From NCBI RefSeq assembly GCF_034044635.1, contig NZ_JAXCLX010000001.1:2294001-2358000 (forward strand): DNA of 64,000 nt. Direction: 5' to 3'. Positions within the stretch are counted from its first letter, which is position 1. Each line of letters starts with the position of its first letter. This stretch comes from Dongia rigui (lineage in GTDB: Bacteria; Pseudomonadota; Alphaproteobacteria; Dongiales; Dongiaceae). The notes under the pieces are model-generated. The model saw only the letters and a program-made list of their open reading frames with translations, did no database searches and was not told the DNA's origin. The position numbers were made by a program, and so were the translations under genes. Below are positions 8,944 through 17,540 of the stretch, one piece after another.

Positions 8944-10236
8944 TCAATGCCCCTTGATCGCGCGGCGCAGGCGTTTGACGCCGAGCCAGACGGCGCCGAG
9001 CACGATGGGGACGGCGAGTGCTGCCAGCCATTTATGGGCGTGGGAATCCTCTGACGGGAACAGGCCCTCGGTCACGACTTTCAGCAGGCCAATGAGGTAA
9101 TAGCTGATGGCAAAGACCGAGAGGCCCTCGACCGCCTCCTGAATGCGAAGCTGCGTGCGGCTGCGGCTTTCCATGTCGGAAAGAAGGGCCGCGTTCTGCG
9201 CCTGCAGATTCACATCGACGCGCGTGCGCAGCATGTCGCTCGCCCGGTCGATGCCGGTCTCCAGCTGATCGAGGCGGCGCAGGAAGGCATCGCAGGTCCG
9301 CATCGCCGGGGTGAAGCGCCGGTCGAGGAAGCTGGAAAGCCGCGACAGGCCATCGACCCGGCCCTCGCGGATATCGCTCAAACGCCGCATCACCAGCTCG
9401 GCATAGGCAGCACCAGCCGAAAGTCGATAGCGCGTCGCCGTCCCGAGGCTCGCTGTTTCGGCGGCGAGCTGTGTCAGCGCATCCAGCAATTGCCGGTCGC
9501 CGGCATCGCCCTGCGCTTCGGACGTCGCGGTGCGCTCGATCAAGGCCTTCAACCGGGATTCGAGATCGGTGAGGGTCGGGTTGGCGCGCCGGGTCAGGGC
9601 GAGACTCATGAGGGCCATCAGCCGATAGGTTTCGATCTCCAGCAGGCGCTGCACCATGCGCCCGGCGCGGCCGGGGGTGAGGGTCCGGTTGATCAGCAGC
9701 ATGCGGCCCAGGCCGGAGCCGTCGAGGCGGAAATCGGTCCAGACCTCGGCCGATTTCTCGCCGACGCTGGAAGCGACCGCATCGCCGGACGGAAACAATG
9801 CTGCCACCGTCTCAGCCGTCTGCTGCAACCCCGGCCCGGCCCGAAACTCCAGCAGCAAAGCCGCCACCACCTGCCCCGGGCATTGCGAGGCCAAGGTCTG
9901 CGCGTCGGCCGGCAGCGCGGCCCAGGTGAGGTTCTCGGCCTTGATGTCGGGGCGCGGCATGACCAGCGTGTAGCTGGTGAATTCGGTGTGCAGCTCCCAT
10001 TTCAGCTGCGTCTCGCCGCGGGGCAGGATGCCATAGCGGCTGGCCGGGTCCGGGGCCGGTGCCCCATGATGCTGGGCCAGATCGGCAATGAAGCGCAAAT
10101 CCGCCTGGCCCGTGGCATCGCCGGGTGCGCGCAGGCTTGCCAGATGCAGCACCAAGGCCGGGCCGTCGATGCGCAAGGGGGGCCTTGCATGCACTTCGTC
10201 ATTGAGCTCGCGGCGCAATGGGTGCTCAGCGAACAT
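8944..10236 (-). CDS. DUF3422 family membrane protein
   Basis: A 430-residue protein of the DUF3422 family, recognised from the N-terminus EHPLRRELNDEVHARPPLRI and the overall plan. An N-terminal globular half of about 230 residues is followed by a long helical region that looks coiled (residues about 240-370). Two C-terminal hydrophobic segments (VFAISYYLIGLLKVV and WLAALAVPIVLGAVWLGV) end in a basic tail. Length is typical. The function of the family is not known to me; the topology suggests an inner-membrane anchored cytoplasmic protein. It is downstream of the MFS gene with an 88-bp gap and may be cotranscribed with it. Confidence 0.85.
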   Translation of the reverse strand: MFAEHPLRRELNDEVHARPPLRIDGPALVLHLASLRAPGDATGQADLRFIADLAQHHGAPAPDPASRYGILPRGETQLKWELHTEFTSYTLVMPRPDIKAENLTWAALPADAQTLASQCPGQVVAALLLEFRAGPGLQQTAETVAALFPSGDAVASSVGEKSAEVWTDFRLDGSGLGRMLLINRTLTPGRAGRMVQRLLEIETYRLMALMSLALTRRANPTLTDLESRLKALIERTATSEAQGDAGDRQLLDALTQLAAETASLGTATRYRLSAGAAYAELVMRRLSDIREGRVDGLSRLSSFLDRRFTPAMRTCDAFLRRLDQLETGIDRASDMLRTRVDVNLQAQNAALLSDMESRSRTQLRIQEAVEGLSVFAISYYLIGLLKVVTEGLFPSEDSHAHKWLAALAVPIVLGAVWLGVKRLRRAIKGH

Positions 10237-10324
10237 GTGTCACGACTCTCCCGCTCGTCATCATCTGCGGCAGAGAGCTTAGCAGGTTCGCGCTGGGTTG
10301 GCGCTTGTCTCGATGCGGCGCGCT

Positions 10325-11776
10325 CTAGCGCGCGCGCGTTTCCTTGATCTCGGCGGTGACGGCGACATGGCGCACATTGCCGCTGACATTGGCCCCGGCA
10401 TCCTTGCTGAGGCCCAGGAAGAACAGGCTGGAAATCATGACGATGCCACCGATGAAAAGATAGGCAGGCTGGAAATCGCTGGCCTGCAGCGCGGCTCCAC
10501 CCCGCTGCATCAGCGTGAGGTGGAGCGCGAGGGCCGCCGTCCCAGCACCGATGCTCAAGGACAGCTGCTGCATCATGGCGGAAAAGGTCGAGGCGCTGCT
10601 CATGGCCCCCTCGGTGACATCGGAATAGGAAAGGGCGTTGATGCCGGTGAATTGCAGCGAGCGGATGAAGCCGCCGGCCAGCAGCATCATGAAAATGACC
10701 ATATGCGGCATGGCGGGTGTGAACAGCGCATAGGTCATCATGATGGCGCCGCAGAGCAGCGCGTTGACGATCAGGACGCGGCGAAAGCCGAAGGCCTTCA
10801 AAAGGAATTGCGTCGCCCCCTTCATCACCAGGGCACCGGCGGCGCTGGCAAAGGTGAGGAGGCCCGAGGCGAAGGCGGAAAGCCCGAAGCCCAGCTGCAG
10901 CATGAGGGGCAACAGTACCGGCAGGGCGCCGATGCCGATCCTGAACACGCTGCCGCCCAGCACGGCGCGGCGGAAGGTGGCAATCCCCATCAGCTTCAGA
11001 TCGACGATCGGTGCCACCATCTTGCGCGACCGTGCCCAATAGATGAGGAGGGCGATGAGGCCGAAGCCGGCGGTCGCCCCCAGGGTCCAACCGGGCATCC
11101 AATTTGGCAGAGGAAAGCGCCCCATCGCTTCGAAGGCAAAGACCAGCGAGGCGAGGCCCAATCCGGTGAGCGCAAAGCCCACACCGTCGAGCTTGGGCGG
11201 GGCCGGCGCCTTGATGGGCGGGATATAGATGATGCTGAGGATAATACCGATGAGCGCCACGGGAATATTGAGCAGGAAGATCCAGCGCCAGGAGGAATAG
11301 GTGACGATGAAACCGCCGATCGGCGGTCCCAGCACCGGCCCCAGCAAAGCGGGTATGGTGAGGTAGGTGAGTGCCTTGATGAGCTCGCCCTTCGGCACCG
11401 CGCGCAGGATGACGAGCCGCCCGACCGGCACCATCATGGCGCCCCCGAAACCCTGGCAGATGCGCGCGATCACCAGCCCGAACAGCGAATCCGCTGCAGC
11501 ACAGGCCAGCGACCCGGCCAGGAAAATGGCGATGGCACTGCTGAACACACGCCGCGCGCCGAACCGGTCCGCCATCCACCCGCTCAAGGGGATGAAGATG
11601 GAAAGGCTCAGCAGATAGGACGTGATGGCGAGATTGACCTTGAGCGGCTCGGCACCGATCTCGCGCGCAATCTGCGGCAGCGCCGTCGCGATGATCGTGG
11701 TGTCCAGATTCTCCATGAACAGAGCGGCGGCCACAATGAGGGCCAGGGTGCGATAGGAAGCAGTTCTGATGGGCAT
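10325..11776 (-). CDS. MFS transporter, DHA2 (EmrB/QacA) drug exporter type
   Basis: A 483-residue membrane protein with about 14 predicted helices. The N-terminal region ENLDTTIIATALPQIAREIG is the motif of the 14-helix DHA2 drug:proton antiporters, followed by GWMADRFGARRVFSSAI (motif A) and GAMMVPVGRLVILRAVPKG. A motif C-like LLGPVLGPPIGGFIVTYSSWRWIFLLNIP marks helix 5. It probably exports toxic hydrophobic compounds across the inner membrane. No membrane-fusion partner or regulator is adjacent, so substrate and control are open. The DUF3422 gene follows on the same strand. Confidence 0.9.
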   Translation of the reverse strand: MPIRTASYRTLALIVAAALFMENLDTTIIATALPQIAREIGAEPLKVNLAITSYLLSLSIFIPLSGWMADRFGARRVFSSAIAIFLAGSLACAAADSLFGLVIARICQGFGGAMMVPVGRLVILRAVPKGELIKALTYLTIPALLGPVLGPPIGGFIVTYSSWRWIFLLNIPVALIGIILSIIYIPPIKAPAPPKLDGVGFALTGLGLASLVFAFEAMGRFPLPNWMPGWTLGATAGFGLIALLIYWARSRKMVAPIVDLKLMGIATFRRAVLGGSVFRIGIGALPVLLPLMLQLGFGLSAFASGLLTFASAAGALVMKGATQFLLKAFGFRRVLIVNALLCGAIMMTYALFTPAMPHMVIFMMLLAGGFIRSLQFTGINALSYSDVTEGAMSSASTFSAMMQQLSLSIGAGTAALALHLTLMQRGGAALQASDFQPAYLFIGGIVMISSLFFLGLSKDAGANVSGNVRHVAVTAEIKETRAR

Positions 11777-11928
11777 TTGGCGGGCAAACCGGCTGGGTCA
11801 GCGGGGGTGCCCATGAAGATAGTCTGAGCGCACCAGTGGGACTATGCCCGATCCAAGGATGCAGCCATGCGCCGATGAGCGGGAACCGGAAAAGATTTCG
11901 GCGCAGGGTTTTGCGCGTGCGGCGTGAA

Positions 11929-12052
11929 CCCCCTCTCCCCCACCCTCCCCCACGTAGGGGGGAGGGAGTCTCACCGAGTTCGCGATAACAGCCGAGTTCA
12001 GTCTGGCTAGAGTTCCCTCCCCCCTACGTGGGGGAGGGTTAGGGAGAGGGGG
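11929..12052. repeat. Paired palindromic repeat (BIME-like), family A copy 2
   Basis: Left arm begins CCCCCTCTCCCCCACCCTCC and the right arm ends GGGTTAGGGAGAGGGGG. Each half carries a hairpin around ACGTAG/CTACGT. The spacer (GAGTTC ... GCTAGAGTTC) resembles the spacer in copies at 26404 and 60891. It sits 10 bp beyond the ychF stop. Confidence 0.88.
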
Positions 12053-12062
12053 CTGCTGGCTC

Positions 12063-13166
12063 TTAAACGTTGAATCTGAAATTGAAGATATCGCCGTCGA
12101 CCACGACGTATTCCTTGCCTTCCTGGCGGAACTTGCCGGCTTCCTTGACGCCGGCTTCGCCGTTAAAGGCGATGAAATCGGCATAGGACATGGTCTCGGC
12201 GCGGATGAAGCCGCGTTCGAAATCGGTGTGGATGACGCCGGCGGCTTCCGGTGCCTTGGCGCCATGGCGCACGGTCCAAGCACGCGCTTCCTTCGGTCCC
12301 ACCGTGAAGAAGGTGATGAGGTCGAGGAGCTTGTAGCCGGCGCGGATGACGCGGGCGAGACCGGTTTCCTCGAGGCCGAGGGTCGCCAGGAATTCCTGCT
12401 TCTCTTCATCGCTCGAGAGCTGCGCCACTTCCGCTTCGATGGCGGCAGAAATGACGACGGTGGCGGCACCTTGCGCCTTGGCCATCTCGGCCACTTTCGC
12501 CGACCAGGCATTGCCGGTGGCGGCAGCTGCCTCATCGACATTGCAGACATAGAGCACGGGCTTCCCGGTCATCAGCTGCAGCTGGCGGAAGCGCTGGCGC
12601 TGCTCGGGCGACAAATCTTTCAAGACCGTGCGTGCGGCCTTGCCGGCCCGCAACGCCTCGACGGCCGGGGCCAAAACCTCGACCAATTCCTTGGCTTCCT
12701 TGTCATTGCCCTTGGCGCGCTTCTGCGCGTTGTCGAGGCGCTTTTCGACGCTCTCGAGATCGGCCAGCATCAATTCTGTCTCAACCGTCTCGGCATCGCG
12801 GATGGGATCGACCGAGCCTTCGACATGGGTCACCTCGCCGTCGAAGCAGCGCAGCACATGGACGATGGCGTCGACCTCGCGGATGTTGGCGAGGAACTTG
12901 TTGCCAAGACCCTCGCCCTTGCTAGCGCCGCGCACCAGGCCGGCGATGTCGACGAACTCAAGCTGTGTCGGAATGATCTTGGCGGACTTGGCAATCTCGG
13001 CGCATTTCTCTAGCCGCGGATCCGGCACCGAGACGCGGCCGACATTGGGCTCGATGGTGCAGAACGGATAATTCGCCGCCTGCGCCGCCGCGGTCGCGGT
13101 CAGCGCGTTGAACAGGGTCGATTTGCCGACATTGGGCAGGCCGACGATACCGCAATTGAAACCCAT
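12063..13166 (-). CDS. ychF: Redox-regulated ATPase YchF (Obg-like)
   Basis: YchF is an Obg-family P-loop NTPase that prefers ATP and binds ribosomes. The 367-residue protein starts [20 protein letters not shown] (G1 loop), has [19 protein letters not shown] (G3), a coiled-coil insertion (residues about 130-200) and a C-terminal TGS domain ending [12 protein letters not shown] chose the ATG at 13164-13166. Upstream in-frame codons lie inside a palindromic repeat and would add a spurious peptide. It is next to pth, a common partner: both are linked to translation. Family length is about 363, so the protein is complete. Confidence 0.96.
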   Translation of the reverse strand: MGFNCGIVGLPNVGKSTLFNALTATAAAQAANYPFCTIEPNVGRVSVPDPRLEKCAEIAKSAKIIPTQLEFVDIAGLVRGASKGEGLGNKFLANIREVDAIVHVLRCFDGEVTHVEGSVDPIRDAETVETELMLADLESVEKRLDNAQKRAKGNDKEAKELVEVLAPAVEALRAGKAARTVLKDLSPEQRQRFRQLQLMTGKPVLYVCNVDEAAAATGNAWSAKVAEMAKAQGAATVVISAAIEAEVAQLSSDEEKQEFLATLGLEETGLARVIRAGYKLLDLITFFTVGPKEARAWTVRHGAKAPEAAGVIHTDFERGFIRAETMSYADFIAFNGEAGVKEAGKFRQEGKEYVVVDGDIFNFRFNV

Positions 13167-13206
13167 GTAACTGTTACCTTCTGTCTTGAGTCTTCGTTGG
13201 CGATCA

Positions 13207-13281
13207 GTGGATGCCCGGGTCAAGCCCGGGCATGACGATAAACTAGGAAGCGTCATCCCCGGGCTTGACCCGGGGATCCAC
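13207..13281. repeat. Palindromic repeat, family B copy 1, overlapping the end of pth
   Basis: Two inverted halves, GTGGATGCCCGGGTCAAGCC and its mirror ending TTGACCCGGGGATCCAC, each with an internal hairpin (GCCCGGGTCAAGCCCGGGC and CCCCGGGCTTGACCCGGGG). The half at 13252-13281 lies inside the pth reading frame and encodes its last residues. Copies of the family occur at five other sites in the window. Confidence 0.88.
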
Positions 13282-13920
13282 TTTCGCCGCATCTCGTTTT
13301 TCTTCCGCCCTCTTCCGGCGATCCGCCTTCAGCGTCTCGTCCTTTGGCTCCGGCGGGAACAGGGTGACATTCACCTTGTTCATGTACTTGTTTTCGTCAG
13401 CGCTGAACAACAAGGGCAGGTTCTCGGCGCAGACCGCGTTGATCTCATCGACGAGGCGGCGCTCTTCCTTGCCGAAATCCATCAGCACGAAATTCTTCAC
13501 CGCGGCTTTGACACCGGGATGCCCGACGCCCAGCCGGATGCGCCAGTAATCTGGCCCGATATGGGCATCGATCGAGCGCAACCCGTTATGGCCACCGGCC
13601 CCGCCGCCGCGCTTCACCTTCACTTTGCCGAGCGGCAGATCGATCTCGTCATGGATGACGGTGATGTCGCCGGGCTCCAGCTTGTAGAACTGCAACGCCG
13701 CCTGAACCGAGCGACCGGAATCGTTCATGAAGGTGGTGGGGCAGAGGCAGATGACCTTCTCAGACCCGATATTCCCCTCGGCAATCGCGCCGTGGAACTT
13801 GGTCTTGATGGGGCCAAAAGAATAGCGGCGGACAATCTCGTCCACCGCCAGGAAACCGATATTGTGCCGGTTGTCGGCGTAGCGGGGCCCCGGATTGCCC
13901 AATCCAACGATAAGGCGCAT
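13243..13920 (-). CDS. pth: Peptidyl-tRNA hydrolase
   Basis: Pth frees tRNA from peptidyl-tRNAs that drop off ribosomes. The 225-residue protein begins [20 protein letters not shown], with the catalytic His in the NRHNIGF segment and the conserved Asn in [10 protein letters not shown]. It also has [27 protein letters not shown]-like blocks (here [10 protein letters not shown] and [10 protein letters not shown]). The core ends near residue 190. The last 13 residues, [13 protein letters not shown], are encoded by a palindromic repeat, so the tail is a repeat-derived extension. The gene is 33 bp downstream of rplY, and the pair rplY-pth is a common bacterial unit. Confidence 0.96.
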   Translation of the reverse strand: [225 protein letters not shown]

Positions 13921-13953
13921 CGCGGAGCCCCGTTTGAGCCGATAAAGGCTGTC

Positions 13954-14664
13954 TTACTTCTTCTTCGGCGCAGCGGCGGCGGCCGGAGCCGCACCCTTGG
14001 CCGGAGCAGCAGCGGCACCCTTGGCGGGGGCAGCGGCACCCGCGGCCGGAGCCGCAGCGGCGGCAGCAGCCGGCGCCGCTTCCGCGTCAGCCTTCATGCC
14101 CGACGGCGCACCGATGGTGACGAGCGTGAAATCGCGCTCGCGGATCGTCGGCGTCGCACCTTCCGGCAATTTGATGGCGCTGATGTGGATCGAGCCACCG
14201 ATATCGAGGCCGGTGAGATCCACTTCGACCGATTGCGGGATGTGATCGGGCGAGCACAGGAACTCGATCTCGTGACGCACGAGGTTGATCACGCCACCGC
14301 GCTTGATGCCCGGGGCGGCCGCTTCGTTGCGCAGCACGACCGGCACGTTGACGTGGATCTTGGTGTCCTTGCCGACGCGCTGGAAATCGACATGCAGCGT
14401 GCGGTCGGTGACTACGTCGAACTGCACGTCGCGCGGCAGCACGCGATGCTTCTTGCCGGCGATTTCGACATCCAGAAGGGTCGCAAAGAAGCCCTTCTTA
14501 TGGATGTGACGGTCGATCTCCTTGGGGTCAAGCGAGATCAACGTGGGTTCTTTCTTGTCACCATAAATGACGGCGGGCACTCGACCAGTGCGACGTGTGG
14601 CACGGGCGGCCCCCTTCCCGGCGCGGTCGCGAGCTTCCGCGCTGACGGACTGAACTGCGGACAT
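13954..14664 (-). CDS. rplY: 50S ribosomal protein L25/general stress protein Ctc
   Basis: A 236-residue L25 of the long Ctc type that binds 5S rRNA. The N-terminal L25 domain covers about residues 5-95 (AEARDRAGKGAARATRRTGRVPAVIYG), and the C-terminal beta domain runs to about residue 190 (VEVDLTGLDIGGSIHISAIKLPEG). The end is a low-complexity tail of Ala, Pro, Gly and Lys with repeats of AAPAKGA, common in alphaproteobacteria. A strong ribosome binding site (AGGAG at 14671-14675) precedes the ATG. It heads the rplY-pth unit, and prs lies upstream on the same strand behind a small terminator-like hairpin. Confidence 0.95.
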   Translation of the reverse strand: MSAVQSVSAEARDRAGKGAARATRRTGRVPAVIYGDKKEPTLISLDPKEIDRHIHKKGFFATLLDVEIAGKKHRVLPRDVQFDVVTDRTLHVDFQRVGKDTKIHVNVPVVLRNEAAAPGIKRGGVINLVRHEIEFLCSPDHIPQSVEVDLTGLDIGGSIHISAIKLPEGATPTIRERDFTLVTIGAPSGMKADAEAAPAAAAAAAPAAGAAAPAKGAAAAPAKGAAPAAAAAPKKK

Positions 14665-14691
14665 TGCTGTCTCCTATATAATCGCAGTTAC

Positions 14692-14711
14692 CAAAACCCG
14701 GACCATCCGGG
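14692..14711 (-). terminator. Possible terminator between prs and rplY
   Basis: On the minus strand CCCGGA-TGG-TCCGGG forms a short stem (14697-14711) followed by TTTT. It lies 54 bp after the prs stop and just before rplY. The T run is short, so termination may be partial. Confidence 0.5.
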
Positions 14712-14764
14712 CTTCGACCGACCGGCCTCCAGGGGTGCCGATCGGATTTCAGTCTCGCATCTGT

Positions 14765-15700
14765 TCAGTCGAACAGGGACGAGACCGATTTCTCCTCACT
14801 GATGCGCGCCATGGCTTCGGCCAGAAGCGGCGCGATCGAGAGTTGGCGCACCGTCTGCGACACGCGCACGGCTTCGGTGGCCTGAATTGAATCGGTGATG
14901 ACCAGGCTTTCCAGCGGCGAGGCGGAGACGCGGGCGACGGCACCGCCAGACAACACGCCATGGGTCACGTAGGCGGCAACGGACAGGGCGCCGGCTTCTT
15001 TGAGCGCCACGGCGGCGTTGCACAAGGTGCCCGCGGAATCGACGATGTCATCGACCAGGATGCAGCGTTTGCCATCGACTTCGCCGATGATGTTCATCAC
15101 CTCGGACACGCCAGCGCGCTCGCGGCGCTTGTCGACGATGGCCAGTTCCGCATCCAACCGCTTGGCAAAGGCGCGGGCACGCACCACGCCGCCGACATCG
15201 GGGCTGACGATACAGAGATTGTTGCCGGTGCCGAAGCGCTCCTTGATGTCCTTGGTGAGGACCGGGGCGGCAAAGAGGTTATCGGTCGGGATGTCGAAGA
15301 AGCCCTGGATCTGCCCGGCATGGAGATCGACGGTCAGAACACGGTCGACGCCGGCGGTGGTGATGAGGTTGGCGACCAGCTTGGCCGAGATCGGCGTGCG
15401 GGGGCCGGACTTGCGGTCCTGGCGGGCATAGCCGTAATAGGGGATGACGGCGGTGATGCGGCGCGCCGAGCTGCGCTTCAACGCATCGATCGTCACCAGC
15501 AATTCCATCAGATTGTCGTTGGTCGGGAAGGAGGTCGGCTGGATGATGAAGACGTCCTCGCCGCGGATGTTCTCGTTGATCTCGACGAACACTTCCATGT
15601 CCGAGAAGCGCCGCACGCTGGCATTGACCAGCGGCAGGTTGAGATAGGCCGAAATTGCTTCCGCCAGGGGCCGGTTGCTGTTGCCGGTAAGGATCTTCAT
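14765..15700 (-). CDS. prs: Ribose-phosphate pyrophosphokinase (PRPP synthase)
   Basis: Prs transfers pyrophosphate from ATP to ribose 5-phosphate and gives PRPP for nucleotide, His and Trp synthesis. From the ATG at 15698-15700 it has 311 residues, the normal class I length. Key segments are [41 protein letters not shown] (ATP-binding flexible region), [18 protein letters not shown] and the PRPP-binding loop [18 protein letters not shown]. An upstream in-frame ATG at 15733 would add 11 residues that do not match the family. Neighbours rplY and pth follow on the same strand. Confidence 0.96.
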   Translation of the reverse strand: MKILTGNSNRPLAEAISAYLNLPLVNASVRRFSDMEVFVEINENIRGEDVFIIQPTSFPTNDNLMELLVTIDALKRSSARRITAVIPYYGYARQDRKSGPRTPISAKLVANLITTAGVDRVLTVDLHAGQIQGFFDIPTDNLFAAPVLTKDIKERFGTGNNLCIVSPDVGGVVRARAFAKRLDAELAIVDKRRERAGVSEVMNIIGEVDGKRCILVDDIVDSAGTLCNAAVALKEAGALSVAAYVTHGVLSGGAVARVSASPLESLVITDSIQATEAVRVSQTVRQLSIAPLLAEAMARISEEKSVSSLFD

Positions 15701-16041
15701 CTGGTGCCCGTCTCTCGTCCCGAACTCGACCACGCCAGGTTTCCGGCTACCGGCTTCTTGAAAGGCTGGTTGCCAGACCCATATTTCCCTATCGAACCAG
15801 AGTCTTCCGTGCCGGCGCCGGGTCTGGGCGCCAAGACAAAAAACCCCCTCCCCGGAGCCGCAGGATGAACCATTGCGGGGGGTCGAAAGGCGCGCGGAAT
15901 GTATCAGCGGCCCCCGCCCTGAGTAAAGCGCGGTCTGGATCTTGTGATCTATTTATTATCTAATTGATAAATATATATTTTATCGCACAATGTTGCGCTG
16001 CAGCAACAGCCCTGGCAAGGGACTCCGCCTAAAGCCCCCGC
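15701..16041. other. Gap upstream of prs with an AT-rich tract
   Basis: No gene is visible. The segment 15949-15984 is strikingly AT-rich (TATTTATTATC ... TTGATAAATATATATTTTATC) in an otherwise GC-rich region and has short inverted repeats (TATTTAT/ATAAATA). It could contain the prs promoter. A C-rich to G-rich element ending in a T run on the minus strand (about 15838-15886) could be a terminator for the small gene upstream. Confidence 0.35.
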
Positions 16042-16110
16042 CTAAAGCACTGTGAAAAACAGGATCAAGGCCAGGATGAACCCCACCCCGACCACCATGA
16101 AATAGGGCAT
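16042..16110 (-). CDS. Probable 22-residue single-helix membrane peptide
   Basis: A very short frame, missed by length cut-offs. It reads MPYFMVVGVGFILALILFF then TVL and stops at TAG. Nearly all residues are hydrophobic, enough for one transmembrane helix. A perfect GGAGGTG (16115-16121) lies 4 bp before the ATG, which is one of the strongest ribosome binding sites in the window and the main reason to call it. I do not recognise a family. Tiny membrane proteins of this size often act as subunits or regulators of larger membrane complexes, but that is speculation here. It lies alone between prs and a DUF1127 gene, all on the minus strand. Confidence 0.6.
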   Translation of the reverse strand: MPYFMVVGVGFILALILFFTVL

Positions 16111-16194
16111 GCGCCACCTCCAAAAGCCGCTCAGAGGTAACGCTTGGTCGGAGGGGAAACAAGGGACCCCTCACAAGCGGGCCGGGACGGGCAG

Positions 16195-16224
16195 AAAAAA
16201 GCCGGCTGCGAAACCACAGCCGGC
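16195..16224 (-). terminator. Rho-independent terminator downstream of the DUF1127 gene
   Basis: On the minus strand the stem GCCGGCTG-N8-CAGCCGGC (16201-16224) is followed by TTTTTT (16195-16200). It is 66 bp past the DUF1127 stop and separates that transcript from the 22-residue peptide gene. Confidence 0.85.
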
Positions 16225-16290
16225 CAGGTACCGCGGAATCGCCCGAGCCAGGGAAGGCCCCTAGGACGGTCCCCGCGAAAATTTCGCCCG

Positions 16291-16512
16291 TCACACCCGC
16301 CAGAACGGCTTTGCCGTCTCGCCCGCCACATCGGCACGGGAGAGGCCGATATCGCGCAGATGTTCGTCGCTGAGGCTCTCCAGCGCCCGGCGCTGGCGGC
16401 TGCGCTCCAGGGCGGCCGCCAGCCAGTCGATCAGGCGGATCAGCAAATCCTGCGGTTCCGCTTTCTCGGCGCCGCGCTGCGTCGTCAACCGGTCATGTGT
16501 CATGCTCGTCAT
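16291..16512 (-). CDS. DUF1127 domain protein
   Basis: A 73-residue protein ending in the DUF1127 (YjiS-like) motif: RRALESLSDEHLRDIGLSRADV. The motif is an Arg-rich helical region found in many small alphaproteobacterial proteins. Some of these bind RNA or affect phosphate and carbon metabolism, but the role of this one is unknown. I start it at 16512 because the ATG there follows an AAGGAGA ribosome binding site; upstream in-frame ATGs lack one. A clear terminator follows. It is divergent from an ArsR-type regulator gene with a gap of 162 bp, so control by that regulator is possible but unproven. Confidence 0.85.
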   Translation of the reverse strand: MTSMTHDRLTTQRGAEKAEPQDLLIRLIDWLAAALERSRQRRALESLSDEHLRDIGLSRADVAGETAKPFWRV

Positions 16513-16674
16513 GTTGGTCTCCTTTTTCCTGCGCCGAAGATGGGCTGGTAACGCCATGAAGTCGCGCCGCATCGCTTCGTTCGCGGTCAAAGCATCTCCG
16601 TTTGGCGCGTCCTCATCGGGCCTCTATGATTGGCCTCATGACGACGCGAAATGGTCGATGACTGAGTTAACCGC

Positions 16675-17370
16675 ATGACCCTGGGTGCGAACTTGGCCGA
16701 AGTTGCTGCGCTGGTGGGCGATCCGGCGCGCGCCAACATGCTGGCGGCACTGATGGACGGCCGCGCCCTCACCGCGACTGAGCTTGCCTATGTGGGCGGC
16801 ATCAGTGCGTCGACGGCCAGTGCGCATCTGGCGAAACTCGAAGCGGCGCATCTTCTTGCCGTGGTGAAGCAGGGACGGCATCGCTATTTCCGTCTCGCCT
16901 CGCCTCTGGTCAGCCGCATGCTGGAAGGCATCATGACCTTTGCCGCCATCGGCGGGCCGCCGCGCTATCGGCCGCATGGGCCCAAGGACGCGGCGATGCA
17001 TCTTGCGCGCACCTGCTACGATCATCTGGCCGGCCGTCTTGGCGTGGCGCTTGCCGACGCCATGGTGGCGCGCGGCTATGTCATCCTGACCGAGGATGCC
17101 GGCGAATTGACGCGGCAGGGTGAAAAGGCGCTCCAGGAGATCGGCCTTGCCGTCACCTCGCTGCAACAATCCCACCGCCGCGTCTTCTGCCGCCCCTGCC
17201 TCGATTGGAGCGAGCGGCGGCCGCATCTGGCCGGCACGATCGGCGCCGCGCTGGCGCATCATTGCTTCGAGAAGCACTGGATCGAACCCATCCGCGACAG
17301 CCGCGCCGTGCGGATTACACCGGGCGGGCAAGTGGCATTGCGGCAGAGTTTCGGGGTCGATCTGTCGTAA
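16675..17370 (+). CDS. ArsR-family winged-helix transcriptional regulator
   Basis: A 231-residue regulator. Residues about 8-85 form the ArsR winged helix: VGDPARANMLAALMDGRALTATEL, then the recognition helix region ISASTASAHLAKLEAAHLLAVVKQGRHRYFRLA. The long C-terminal part (about 145 residues) contains FCRPCLDWSERRPHLAGTIGAAL and AHHCFEKHW. These Cys and His residues could bind a metal or act as a redox switch. This longer ArsR architecture is common in Proteobacteria and its ligand is usually unknown. It is divergent from the DUF1127 gene. No ATG-proximal strong ribosome binding site is visible. Confidence 0.88.
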   Translation: MTLGANLAEVAALVGDPARANMLAALMDGRALTATELAYVGGISASTASAHLAKLEAAHLLAVVKQGRHRYFRLASPLVSRMLEGIMTFAAIGGPPRYRPHGPKDAAMHLARTCYDHLAGRLGVALADAMVARGYVILTEDAGELTRQGEKALQEIGLAVTSLQQSHRRVFCRPCLDWSERRPHLAGTIGAALAHHCFEKHWIEPIRDSRAVRITPGGQVALRQSFGVDLS

Positions 17371-17377
17371 ATTTTTA

Positions 17378-17466
17378 CCGTCATGGTCGGCGCAGGCCAA
17401 CCATCCACGAGTTTGTCAGCGGCGGACAGAAACGCGTGGATGGTACGCCTGCGCGTACCATGACGA
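17378..17466. repeat. Palindromic repeat, family B copy 2
   Basis: Two inverted halves: CCGTCATGGTCGGCGCAGGC...CATCCACGAG and CGTGGATGGTACGCCTGCGC...CATGACGAC. It lies directly after the ArsR gene stop and shares the GTCATG...ATCCACG ends with the other family B copies. Confidence 0.75.
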
Positions 17467-17540
17467 CGAAGGAACGCCCCGAACTTGAGCCATCCCCCCA
17501 TCCGCGCTAGAAAGAGGGCCCCTTTCCGAAAGGTCCCGAA

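Noticed and set aside
10298-11827. Plus-strand frame of 509 codons opposite the MFS exporter
   Set aside because: Shadow of the exporter gene; hydrophilic Gln/Arg/Glu repeats opposite membrane helices.
12063-13292. Longer YchF start at 13292
   Set aside because: The extra residues are encoded by a palindromic repeat and the family starts at [16 protein letters not shown].
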